Positions 42,581 through 53,455 of a stretch of DNA of 64,000 nt are shown in pieces (the first letter of the stretch is position 1; each line of letters begins with the position of its first letter). The translations under genes and the position numbers were made by a program. Below the pieces are notes generated by a model. It was not told where the DNA came from and made no database searches. It worked only from the letters and a program-made list of their open reading frames with translations. The stretch covers positions 1-64,000 of the forward strand of contig SKCR01031848.1 in the NCBI GenBank assembly GCA_019454045.1, in the 5' to 3' direction. Source of the stretch: Zanthoxylum bungeanum. Taxonomy: Eukaryota > Streptophyta > Magnoliopsida > Sapindales > Rutaceae.

Positions 42581-42592
42581 TGGTATTTGGAG
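42581..42592 (+). promoter_or_regulatory. Degenerate primer-binding site of the pararetrovirus
   Basis: TGGTATTTGGAG compares with the Met-tRNA site TGGTATCAGAGC of Caulimoviridae. It is in the right place, downstream of the promoter. Confidence 0.5.
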
Positions 42593-42800
42593 ATCTTCTC
42601 CAGTATCAATTATGTTTTGATCATTTTTTTGGTCTCTGTGGTAGGAAAGAGTTACACAATCACTCGGACACAAGTGATAATCCATACACTATCAGATTGT
42701 TTCAGTTATACTTTTACTCAGACTCGGTTCTAATCTATACTCTACCTATTTGTTCCTCTATTAAGACATTAGTTCTTATTCATCTTCTCAGTTTGTTACA

Positions 42801-43095
42801 CAGTAAGTAAGCCAAAGCAAAATAGCATACTCACAGTGGACCTTTAGGCCATGAAGAGTTGTCGTGTGTCCAGACGAGAAGGCGTGAGCAAAGGCAGTCC
42901 GAACGTTCATTCTGAGATTCATGAAGAAGTACCCATGGGGTTTCTCGTCTTGATTTTTAAAGAGATTCATTCAGAGAAGTATAGAGAAGAACCCAAGGAG
43001 TTCATGGTCTTGAGTTCTAGGGAGATTCATTCCATTTAAGTATGGTGTGTTACCCAATGAGGCTTTGGTCTTGCGATGTGTAAGGAGGTCCTGCT
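42801..43095. other. Unassigned sequence between two pararetrovirus pieces
   Basis: Contains two imperfect copies of a unit of about 55 nt (42925-42975 and 42976-43035, both with GAGATTCATTC). It matches nothing else in the window. It may be more virus leader or filler from the integration. Confidence 0.4.
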
Positions 43096-43243
43096 ACAGA
43101 GCTCCCAGTGCAACATACTAATATCTCTTTGAATAATTTGTGACTGAAGACTATAAGGGAACATGACTTTATTGTATCCTTGAATGATGCATCGAGAGGA
43201 ATCTTTAATGGTGGTAAAGAGTCGCCAAGAACTATCTACAATG
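43096..43243 (-). pseudogene. Inverted fragment of the pararetrovirus second ORF
   Basis: The minus strand matches 41878-42013 with scattered differences, with the shared peptide word NIVDSSWRLFTTI. At 43243 it joins Athila-like gag. It is therefore a second virus copy or a rearranged end of the same insertion. Confidence 0.8.
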
Positions 43244-43950
43244 TTTGGAAGGTTTGGACTTGTAGCCACTTTGCAATCTCATGGGGAGGACATTTCCGAA
43301 GCAAATCCTTGTATCTTTCCCAAGCTTCGTAGAGTGATTCCGAGTCATGTTGTACAAAAGATGTGATATCATTCCTCAGCTTTGCAGTTCTGGCTGATGG
43401 AAAGTACTTTGCAAGGAATTTGGTGGCTAAAGTGTTCCAAGTTATGATGGAACCTGCTAGTAGTGAATGTAGCCAAGCCTTAGCTCTGTCTTTCAAGGAA
43501 TATGGAAAAACCTGCAGTCTCATTGCTTCTTCAGCCACTCGGTTGTAATTGAAAGTGCTGTAAACTTCCAGGAAGTTGCTGATGTGGGCATTAGGATCTT
43601 CAGTTCCATTCCCCAAACTGAACTGACTGCTGTATTATCTGGATGCATGTTTTGATATCACACGCATTTGCTGGTAATGGATGAAGTACAATACATGAAA
43701 TGAAGTCGTCAACCACCAGAATAGTTTTGTCTCGAATGGGAATTGGTGGTACAACCTCCAAAGGTTCAGGTTCCATGTTGATTAGTGCTTCTAGGCCTTT
43801 CACGTCTTTCCCTTCTCAACTGTCTTATTGTTCTTTCAATTTCTGGGTCAAGCGGTCGGATTTCAAAGTTTTTGGTCCGTCTCATGTAGTGTCTGAGAAC
43901 CTGAAACACAAGAAAACAAAAAATACTAAGTAAAAAAAAAAAATTAGACA
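43244..43950 (-). pseudogene. gag: Athila-like gag remnant
   Basis: The clear gag domain is in 43236-43616: EDPNAHISNFLEVYSTF, LQVFPYSLKDRAKAWLHSL, and LATKFLAKYFPSARTAKLRN, a signature of Athila and related Gypsy gag. The N-terminal part lies in another frame (43600-43803), so there is a shift near 43610 and another near 43790. The C-terminal part with the zinc knuckle is lost at 43243. Confidence 0.85.
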
Positions 43951-43997
43951 CAAGTAAAGATATCTAACCCCAAAACTAATAGTGAAAGATAAATAAG

Positions 43998-44015
43998 TCC
44001 CCGGCAACGGTGCCA
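43998..44015 (-). promoter_or_regulatory. Primer-binding site of the Athila-like element
   Basis: TGGCACCGTTGCCGGGGA on the minus strand, the common site of Athila-type Gypsy elements (tRNA-Asp type, from memory). Confidence 0.75.
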
Positions 44016-44021
44016 AAAACT

Positions 44022-44484
44022 TGACCGGCGTGATCACACACATATAACGCAAGTGCACATATCGTTCAAGTAGTATAAATGTATCGATCCCATGAGGACT
44101 TAATACCTAAGCTATTAATTTATGAAGCCAAATATTTACGAGTATCTAATAGATGGTTGTTTGATTGGATGGATGGATGGATGGTGATTTTAAACTAAAG
44201 ACGAATAAATTAAAATAGTGCGAAAGTAATTTAAAGGTAAATTCAATATTAAGAAACTATCTAGGGTCGTGAATCCTTCCAATATCTTTATAGATGAAGT
44301 GGTTATCTCATGGTTTGTGTAATATATTGGTTTACTAACCTAGAATACGAAATTATGAAAAAGCCTTTGTCTATAGGTGTGGGCATCGGATCGAATCCGA
44401 TCCGATCCGATTATCAAATCCGATCGAATTGATTTGGTCCGGTTCGACGGATTTAGGATCAGATCGGATTTTAGGCGATCCGAT
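44022..44484 (-). repeat. Athila-like LTR, part next to the primer site
   Basis: Ends at about 44022. It contains GATGGATGGATGGATGG at 44166-44184 and, at 44385-44484, a chain of GATCCGAT repeats, into which the solo LTR inserted. Confidence 0.65.
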
Positions 44485-46505
44485 TGTTGGATAATATGAC
44501 CCATAGCGTCACGTTTGCACAGAACATTGTGTTGCTGTAGCAAATTAACTATGTAACAAGGAAATTGCACTCTCGTCATTTGTGATTAGATCACCATAGA
44601 TATATAAATGAAGAGAGGTCCCTATGATTAGTTCATGGATTGAGATGATATGAGACAGTATCAGTCCACGAAGGATTAATCATTAAATATCCCTAGCCGT
44701 AGTATTATCGAGACTGGACATCGATAATGCGGAATAGGCTAGTATTGCACTTGTGCGCGTTGTGAGGGCACAACGGCATAGTTCTCCTATATATAAGTAT
44801 TGGATACTTGTGCAAGTGCGATAGGAGGTCGTGTTTCACCGATGGTACGGGAAACAGCTTCGCTCTGGATAGACCATTCGGAATCTCATTGGTATTATGA
44901 CTAGGTGTCTATGGGAGGCCGAAATCAAGGTAGGTGTGTATAGTCTTAACCTGAGACTTGCATCGCTAATACTTACGACAATCGGTAAACTTGGTTTTGG
45001 TGGTGGGGGGATCTTAACTGGTTCTGTGTTCACCTCTTCTGGGTTTATCAGGAATCGTAGTGTATTGGATGTGATGTCAAGACGGAAGTGTCACTCCAGT
45101 CATAGTGGAGATGATGTCACGAAGGATACGGTATTAGTGCTCTTAAGTGATGCGCATCCAATCGTGATATTATGACCAGGTCATGAATATCCGATTATAG
45201 AGACTAGTTACCAGACATCCGATATGTGTTTCGGACGGGGCAGACACTTATCCAGCCCCAGCCCTAGCACGTGACTATCCGATACTGGACCGATATGCAC
45301 AATACAATTGTATACTACGCTTGATACAGATCTTGATATTCTTTGATGGATATGTCCGGAGAAACTTGTAGACTTGGTGCTTTGCTAGGAGTCGACCTTG
45401 TCTCGTAAATCAGTAGAACGTAGTACTTGGTACGTACGTGATTCGGATACTCCGACGACCGTATTTACTGCCAGCTTATCCGGGGATCTCATGGGTCGCT
45501 TCCCGATAATCCACCGATGACGCACAACTCGCACTCTGAATAATCTGGGATTATAGAAGAGAGAGAAAATTAATCTAGGATTAATAACGGAGATATTTTA
45601 TCCGGGATAAAATGTCGTCTAAAGAGAGAGAACGATTAATTTGGAATTAATCGATGAATTAATATATTCGATATATTAAATGAAATTAGATTTCGACGCG
45701 GAATTAAAATTGGATTTTAATTCGGGCAAACGAGTTAATTTAGAATTAATTCGTTAGCGACGTAAATAATAATTCGCTAGGCGCAATTATTTATTTAAAT
45801 TCGATTTAATTAACGTCGCGACGTAAGTTCGGTATTTCGGAAATATCGAACCCGAACGCGTGAGTGCACGTGGGCCCACTTTCATTTGGAAACGTGTGGG
45901 GCCCACATGACACATGTCATTTTATGCATTATTTAATTCTAATGCATTGCATGGTGATAGTGTACAATACACTCAATGGCTTTGCATGGAGTTTGAGTGT
46001 TTGACACTCTAAGCCATTGCATGTTTTGTGTCATAAGTTTATTATTAATTTAATAAATATTATGGCATAAATATAAATTGATTTTTGGTAACAAAATTCA
46101 ATTAACAACTCTCTCATTTTGCTCTCTTCTCTCACGCCCAAAACATAATTTTGGGACTGGTTTTGAACCAGAAAAACGTGACACTAAAGGGAAGCAAGGG
46201 TTGGGTTTTCATGGTGAAAACCGCAAGTGCTAGCACACTACGAGTCTTGCGAAGGTGGTAGGGAGGTTCACCCATGAGGCGGGACTCATCCGACGGAGTT
46301 TGGAGCTTCGTTTTGAGACCCGAAACTGCCAAGACAGTGGACAGTGGACTGTTGCAGTGGCGTGAGCAAGGCAGTGCGTTTTTGGGCTTCGATTCGTCTT
46401 CAATTCGACATAACCGATCGATGTGAGTATTCCGCTACCTCCGTTGATGTATTCACGCAGTTTTCATGTCTTGTTTGATCTTGGGACCTTAGAAAAAACT
46501 CAACA
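44485..46505 (+). mobile_element. Solo LTR of Copia family B
   Basis: 2021 bp, TGTTGGAT...CAACA, flanked by CCGAT at 44480-44484 and 46506-46510. No interior, so it arose by recombination between two LTRs. The hairpin chain (45540-45907) and twin palindromes (45870-45907) are kept. Confidence 0.9.
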
Positions 46506-46510
46506 CCGAT

Positions 46511-47408
46511 CCGATCCGCTCAAATCAGATGCAAATACCCAGTCTAACCCAATTAATCATATGTCTATGTCAACCAAGTTACCTGAATTCATTAAGATTA
46601 AGTTCCAATTGTGGCTATCCCACCCGACAGGTATATGTCTATCATGTAAGGAATCTATTAAAGGGTTATCTATTCATCAAGAAATATCGTGGGCTATTAA
46701 GTCTAAAGTGAAACCTAAAATTCCTTTGTCAAGTTTATTTTAAGTTTACCACATCAATCTTATTAATGGCCAGTTAACAAGAAGCATTAAGCTTAAGACT
46801 AATAATAAACCTTTATATTACCCAAACTATAAAATAACCTCTTATAAACCGGTGATATTGGATTCATCAAAACCCCAGATAACGAGTTTAGTTACGACAC
46901 ATATCTAAGGCTAATAAAAGCTTAAATGAAATAAATGACATAAAGTAAATGCTTGAAAATTAAAAAGGTAAAAAACAATAAAAGACAATGTTGGGGTTAG
47001 AGGATCCACTTTTATTACTTCTATTTTAGATATCTCCCTTATTATAATATATTAACTTTGCGTGATAATTACCAACTGACCATATAAGTGGTATCTGATT
47101 AAGTCAAAATTATAATTAATTTCAACCGACCATATAGGCGGTATCCATGTTTAGTCAGGTTAAAACCAATTTTTTTAAGTCCAACCGACTATAAAGGCGG
47201 TATCCTCATTAAGTCATGTTTTAAATAGTTTATATTATTATAATTAAGGGAGATTATCTTAAATATTAGTAATGAAAGCTTACATTTAACCCCAGCAGAA
47301 GAGAGTTACATACTCATGCTGAATAGTAAAAGACTGAAAAGTAAAGAAAAGAATTACTATTGCGAAAAGTAAATAAAATTAAATATTGAAAGTTGTAAAT
47401 AAACAATA
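46511..47408 (-). repeat. Athila-like LTR, distal part
   Basis: Continues the GATCCGAT repeats, then gene-free sequence with three diverged CATATAGGCGGTATCC repeats (47083-47210). It ends at the Copia A start, with no typical LTR terminus seen. Confidence 0.6.
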
Positions 47409-48089
47409 TGTTGGGATGTATGCCCTAGAGCTACATGTGATGTAAACAGTTTTTTGTGTTTTGAAATAAAATGATGCATTATTCATTTATCAAAGTGTTT
47501 GTTTAATTTTCGCATATTATATATCATCTTGAATACCCTAGATTACTTATGTGCCTTCAGACTTAGTGTATGAGTGTCATACACAAGAGGATTTAAATCT
47601 TAAGTTAGTAATCTTAAATAGTCCATAGAGAGCAAACAAAGCGGGTACTTTGTTTGTGGTTTATCTATAGCTGCGGTCCATTCTATATTTGTATGGAAAC
47701 CTTGATCCAGGATCGTCTATGTAGAGACATGAGAATGAAGGCACCTCGTATGATGCGATCATATAGGACTGGACCCAGATGGAAATGACATTCTTATAAT
47801 ATCCGTTAAACAAAGAAAGTCATTTCGATCTACTAGATGGTCATATATGGATTGATCTTAATCCTGAGTGTACTACATGCGTGACTGGTCCTAGCTCAAT
47901 GGATAACCGCGTGACTGATTCTGGGTTCAAGGATTGAGCATTCGGCAGCAAATAAATTATGGGGCTGTTCGGATCTGGAATTTCTGGGTGGAAAAATTCT
48001 GGATATATATGAGGAGGGCAGAAAAAATTTTCAAGTCCGATCCGTGTGCTTAAGCCGCTTCCGCTGCACAGAGGAAAGCGTTTCCTACA
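47409..48089 (+). repeat. 5' LTR of Copia A copy 2, internally replaced
   Basis: Matches the 3' LTR (53456 onward) to about 47875, then has about 170 nt of other sequence, then an LTR end GAAAGCGTTTCCTACA like that of copy 1. Confidence 0.8.
47875..48045 (+). repeat. Possible SINE or tRNA-derived insert in LTR
   Basis: A-box-like TAGCTCAATGG (47892-47902) and B-box-like GGTTCAAGG (47924-47932), spaced as in tRNA-derived SINEs. Limits and target duplication are not clear. Confidence 0.35.
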
Positions 48090-48090
48090 A

Positions 48091-48103
48091 TTGGCATCAA
48101 GAG
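48091..48103 (+). promoter_or_regulatory. Primer-binding site of Copia A copy 2
   Basis: TGGCATCAAGAGC, identical to the site of copy 1. Confidence 0.7.
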
Positions 48104-49784
48104 CGAGGTTAAAAGTGTTTTTAACCCTTCTCTTTTCATTTAAAGTTTCTCTTTTTAATAGATTTATATGAGTTATAAATATGATATGCATGTTTAGATG
48201 AGTGGGCACAATATAATATTCATATGATAGAATGTTTTTGTTATTTCATGTGATGAATGAATTTTGCATTGGTCGTAAATTTTTCCGGCTCTTATTTTTG
48301 TAATTGGTTTTGTTTTTGGGATGTAAGCCCATAAGGTCATTGTTTACATTTGTTGTAATTTTAATTTTTAATGTAAAATTTCATTTCTTGTAATTTGGAG
48401 CACCAAAGTCGCAAAAAGGAGCAAACACCACTTTGAAGCGGGATTTGAAGACCAATGGATGCCTTGGTGAATCTTATGTACTAATTAGATTAGTATAGGA
48501 AAAATAAGAGCTCGGTCAATGCAAAATATTTTTTATGTTATATGTATGTATATTTTGAATTGTTTGATAACATGTCATATAGCTTAGGGTGTCCACTCTT
48601 GCATTTTACATGTCATAACATGTTTTAAATGCATTATCATTATAGACATAAAAATATGATTTTTTGTAATTTAAAGTGTTTAAATTAGAATATGATATGC
48701 ATGAAAATCACTAATTGGATTAATTGGATTTATGGTTTAAAATTTGAATTCTAATATATTGGGCTTAATCAGTGCATAATAAAAATTCATTGGTATATAC
48801 GATGAAAACCCGGATATAAATTCCATAGCCGAATCTAAATGGACGGTAATATAGTCTGCACTCGGGATAAACTTCCGCGTACTATTGGATTTTATAACAC
48901 ACTAAGATTTATTAAAATGTTTAATTAAAATTTTGACCATTTTAGAATTCCATAAATTTAAACTTATTAGTGTCTAGTATTTTAAGAGTTAAAATATGAT
49001 AAGTCACTAATATTGCTCTCATATTAAATTAGTTTAATAGAGTAAAATAATTAGTAAAGACTAATAGACATTAGTGAGACAAATTTTAAGAGTTAAAATT
49101 GTTAGGTCACTAATGGTGAACTAGTGTAAATTACATTATGTTTTAGCCGCCATAAGTTTATTCACACTAGTAATTAAAATAAAATATTATATATTTTATA
49201 GATAGAAACCTTAATTATAAATAGTGAGTGGGAGAGGGATATACGACAGTTATATCCCGCGATCTCCGTTGTTAGTCCAAAAACGTGAGATTCAAAAGGC
49301 GCCTCGAGACGGTTTTGCTTTCGTCCCCCTACGGATGGTGTCCATTTTGGGTCAATATCAGGTTTGGGTTCCGAGAGGATAGGGATTCTAGATGTATCTT
49401 GTGAACTGACCTACCCTACGGCGGCACTTCACTCGTTAAGTCCAAGAATCCCGAAACGGCGGGTTACACTCACAAAGGAATAATTAACTGTTAATAAAAT
49501 TCCTTGATCGAATGAAACGATAGTTGTTTAATATAGGAATAAGAGATATTCCCGCATATATTAAATCGACTGAGATTGTCTCGATCTATCATGCAAGAAC
49601 TTGACCTACCCTACGGCGGCACTTACTTGTGGAATGATAGATTTTTGTGGCATAGTAATTCTCTTAGGTTTCTAATTCGTTATTCATGGTTCATGCATCA
49701 TGTTTAATTTTATGCCAAAATTATTTGATGATTTTAATATGCGATGAATGAATGTTAAATGCATGTTTATTTTATTTACTAGCC
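48104..49784 (+). other. Family A Copia leader, no gene
   Basis: Holds the 92-bp module (48792-48889) and two copies of GACCTACCCTACGGCGGCAC about 190 nt apart (49408 and 49598). Confidence 0.75.
48792..48889 (+). repeat. 92-bp shared module in Copia A leader (copy 2)
   Basis: GGTATATACGATGAAAACCC to CGCGTACTA. Core bases are kept. Confidence 0.85.
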
Positions 49785-50433
49785 ATGGTTTCTCCAATTA
49801 TTTCCATACTCTCAAAAGATAAATTAACGGGAGAAAACTATGTTATGTGGAAAAGTAACATGAACGATATCCTGGTCTGCGAAGACTTAGAGTTTGTCCT
49901 GACAGAGAAGAGTCCTCTCGAGCCAGCCAGAAAATGTTAGTCAAGCTGTGTGCGATACCTACCAGAAATGGGTCGCAGCAAATGAGAAAGCCCGCTGCTA
50001 CTTGCTAGCAGTGATGTCTGAGGTTCATTCTACAAAGCATGAACCGATGGCTCTAACATCTCAGATGATGGAGTCATTGCAGGGCATGTTTGGGCAACCT
50101 TCGGAGCGTCAACGCCTTAAGGCCATGGTCTCAGTGATGACTGCTAGGATGAAGGATGAGACATCATTCCGAGAGCATGTCTTGAAGAAGATGACCTATC
50201 TCAACACTACTGAAACCCATGGAGCTCGTATTGACGAGCGTAGCCATGTGACCATGATTATGGAAACTCTTCTGAAGAGTTTCCTGCAGTTTAAGAGCAA
50301 CTATATTATGAACAAGTTGACTTTTACTTTGACCCAACTGCTTAATGAGCTCACCCATTACGAGTCCATACTTCTGGATCCTCGTAAGCCCAGTGCTAAG
50401 ACAAATGTTGTCAAGTCTTCAAAAGAAGAATAA
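49785..50433 (+). pseudogene. gag: Copia A gag, frameshifted
   Basis: Starts MVSPIISILSKDKLTGENYV and continues WKSNMNDILVCEDL, the usual Copia gag start. A one-base shift near 49935 moves the frame. The second part (49948-50433) holds the UBN2-type gag domain with YQKWVAANEKARCYLLAVMS and LKAMVSVMTARMKDE. The zinc knuckle and protease that should follow are gone, since 50434-50690 has no coding match. Confidence 0.85.
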
Positions 50434-50689
50434 CATTGAGAAGGCTGAAGGTATAGCTACTTGATGTACATAAAAACCTTGCTGAAGTTAACTTTACTAT
50501 AAGAGTCAGGATAGGGGATGATGTTTCAGTAAAGTAGTGGGAGTTATCAGTTTTCAATTTTCAAATAAAAGTTATTTGAATTTAAACAAAATGGTGTTTG
50601 TTTCTATTTTGTCATGGAAATTTGATTTTTGTTGCAAAACTATTGCATGATGGTTATCATTTTATCTAATAATAATAGTTATTATTTCA

Positions 50690-51900
50690 TAAATGGACTG
50701 CCTAAATGCTAAGGAAACTAGGAGATAACTTGTATGTGTTAAGACTGTTAATACATAAGCCACTGCTCAATACTAAAATATTTTAGGTTGAGAAACCTAA
50801 AAATAAATAGCAAAATATTTCTCACGATGACACATATATATGGCGTCTTAGACTTGGTCATATCAACCTTGACCGGATAGACAGATTGATAAAGAACAGA
50901 GCCTTAAACCAGTTAAAGCTCGAGACTTTACCAGTATACGAATCTGTTTAGAAGGAAAAATGACCAATAGATATTTTACTAGAAAATGTATAAGAGCCAG
51001 TCAACCATTTGAGCTAATACATTTGGACGTTCACGGACCGATGAATGTAAAAGCCCGATGAGGTTATGAATACTTCGTCACATTTATTGATGATTATTCT
51101 AGATATGGGTATATGTTTACCTAATGCATCAAAAATCATATACCTTTGCAAAGTTCAAAGAGTATCGTGCTGAGGTTGATAACCAATTAGGTAAGACAAT
51201 CAAAACTCTACGATCAGATCATTGAGGAGAATACCTCGACAGTGATTTCGAGGAATTCTTAGTTGAGCATGGGATAGTATCCCAGCTCACAGCGCCTGGA
51301 ATACCATGATAAAATGGTGTTCCAGAGAGGAGAAATCGGAACCTACTAAACAGGATGAGATCCATGTTTAGTTATAGCTCACTAGCTAGTTCATTCTGGG
51401 GATATGTACTACAAACTGCAGTGTATATCCTTAATGTAGTTCCATCTAAGTCTGTTCCTAAGACTCCCTTAGAGTTGTGGAATGGTCGTAAAACTAGTTT
51501 ACGATATTTCCGCATATGGGGGTGTCCAGCACATGTGCTGAAGAAAAGACTACAAACTTGGAGCCACTTCTCAGGTGTGCCTATTTGTAGGCTATCCTAA
51601 GGAGACTAGGGGTGGATTATTCTATAGTTCTGATGGTAACAAAATATTTGTATCGACAAATGCCACGTTTCTAGAGGAGGACTATATGAGGGAGTTCAAA
51701 CCTCGGAGTAAGGTGTTACTCGAGGAGTTACTTGCTGGTTAGACCAGCACACCACCGTCAACAAAAGTTGACAAACACATAACACCTTTGACATATGAGA
51801 GTCAGATGCAAGTTCGTCAGAATGATCTACCACCTAGACGCAGTAGGAGGGTTGTACGACAACCTGATCGCTTCCTTGGGGTTGGAGAGGCATAAGTTGT
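50690..51900 (+). pseudogene. pol: Copia A integrase remnant
   Basis: A gag-pre-integrase motif (WRLRLGHINLDRI near 50838-50875), then an integrase core with several stops (50949, 51058, 51224, 51308). The clear open part 51355-51600 has [20 protein letters not shown] and [11 protein letters not shown], the C-terminal side of the core. The catalytic triad cannot be followed in one frame. Confidence 0.8.
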
Positions 51901-52670
51901 CGCATCTAGCGATGGTATAGATGATCCATTGACCTATCGTAGTGCAATGGATTATTCTGAAAAAGAGGAATGGCTCAAAGCCATGAACCTAGAGATGGAG
52001 TCCATGTACTCCAACTCAGTATGGGAACTTGTAGACTAACCTGATGGGTTGAAACCCGTAGGTTGCAAATGGATCTACAATAGGAAGAGGGGAGCAGATG
52101 GGAAGGTACAGACCTTCAAGGCTAGGCTAGTGGACAAAGGTTATACCCAGAAAGAAGGAGTTGACTATGAGGAAACTTTCTCCCCAATAGCCATGCGCAA
52201 ATCCATCTGCACTCTTCCATCCATTGCCGCATATTATGACTATGAAATATGGCAAATGGACGTCAACACTGCATTCTTGAATGTCAATCTTGATGAGAGT
52301 ATCCATGTGATACAACCAGAAGGGTTCATATCCCAAGGTCAAGAGCAAAAGGTTTGCAAGCTGCAAAGGTCCATTTATGGACTTAAGCAGGCATCTCGAT
52401 CTTGGAATATAAGATTTGATACTACGATCAAGTCTTATGATTTTGAGCAGAATGTTGATGAGCCTTGTGTATACAAGCGCATCATAAATTGGAAGGTGGT
52501 TTTTCTTGTTTTATACGTGGATGATATTTTACTCATTGGGAATAATGTAAAGATATTATCGGACGTGAAAACCTGGCTAGCTAACCAATTCCGAATGAAA
52601 GATTTGGGAGAGGCCAGTTATGTTCTTGGGATTCGATACTTCGGGATCGCAAGAAACAACTGTTAGTTAT
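51901..52670 (+). pseudogene. pol: Copia A reverse transcriptase
   Basis: RVT_2-type RT. The open part 52049-52666 has [36 protein letters not shown] (first aspartate), and the catalytic [10 protein letters not shown] near 52515-52545, all intact. A stop at 52039 lies upstream. A frameshift after GIRYF near 52648 separates it from RNase H. This is the best-preserved enzyme in the window but not a complete gene. Confidence 0.9.
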
Positions 52671-53445
52671 GTCTCAGGCATCCTATATCGACAAGATCCT
52701 TGTGCGATTTGGGATGCAGAATTCCAAGAAAGGTAATTTGCCTTATCGGCATGGAATTCATTTGTCAAAGGATTAGTCTCCTAAGACACCTCAAGATGTT
52801 GAGGAAATGAGAAATATCTCATATGCCCTAGCAGTTGGTAGTCTCATGTATGCTATGTTATGCACGAGACCGGACATCTATTTTGCAGTGGGAGTAGTCA
52901 TTAGTTTTCAGTCGAACCTAGGATTGGATCACTGGGTGGTTGTGAAACACTTTCTCAAGTATCTTAAGAGAACGAGAGATTATATGCTTGTGTATTCCGA
53001 TGAGGATATGATCCTAAGGGGATATACAGATTCTGATTTTCGGACAGATGTCGATTCTAGGAAATCAACATCTGGATCAGTGTTTACCATAGATGGTAGG
53101 GCTATAGTATGGCGGAGTATAAAGCAATCTTGCATTGCTAACTCCACCATGGAGGCTGAATATGTAGCAGTTTATAAAGCAGCTACGGAAGCAGTCTAGC
53201 TCTATAAATTCTTGGGATATCTGGAAGTTGTTCCAGATATGGATAGACCACTCATACTTTATTGCGATAATAGTGGTGCAGTGGCAAACTCCAAAGAACC
53301 AATAAGCCACAAGAAAGGAAAGCATATAGAGAGGAAATTCATAGGAACCTGGCAGATCCATTTACAAAGACCTTGTCGGCTAAAGTGTTTGAAGGTCACC
53401 TAGATGGTCTAGGATTATGTGACATGTCACATTTGCTCTAGTGCA
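52671..53445 (+). pseudogene. pol: Copia A RNase H
   Basis: Degrades the RNA of the RNA-DNA hybrid. It holds the connection YALAVGSLMYAMLCTRPDI (52818-52875), then GYTDSDFRTDVDSRKSTSG and STMEAEYVA, the usual Copia RNase H motifs. A stop (TAG) at 53197 replaces the usual tryptophan codon. The end (NPISHKKGKHIERKF, 53290-53340) continues in another frame. Confidence 0.88.
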
Positions 53446-53455
53446 AGTGGGAGAT
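53446..53455 (+). promoter_or_regulatory. Polypurine tract of Copia A copy 2
   Basis: AAGTGGGAGA before the 3' LTR start TGTTGGGA. Confidence 0.7.

Larger units (their letters stand above)
36537..42800 (+). mobile_element. Endogenous pararetrovirus, florendovirus/petuvirus-like
   Basis: A near genome-length fossil of a plant double-stranded DNA virus (Caulimoviridae). The order is movement protein, coiled-coil linker, coat protein with zinc knuckle, protease, RT/RNase H, then a separate second ORF, a TATA promoter and a Met-type primer site. The two-ORF plan fits florendoviruses better than the single-ORF petuviruses. No integrase is present. Every domain has stops or frameshifts, so this copy cannot make virus proteins. 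It interrupts Athila-like sequence, and an inverted small copy lies next to it. Confidence 0.85.
43244..47408 (-). mobile_element. Athila-like Gypsy: gag, primer site and 5' LTR
   Basis: On the minus strand an LTR (47408 to 44022, split by a solo LTR), a primer site and gag follow in the proper order. Gag is cut by virus DNA at 43243. The missing protease and RT could be those at 22406-24088. Confidence 0.75.

Noticed and set aside
44385..44484. GATCCGAT repeats as a regulatory array
   Set aside because: They are a simple repeat in the Athila-like LTR, split by the solo LTR at CCGAT. I see no evidence of function.
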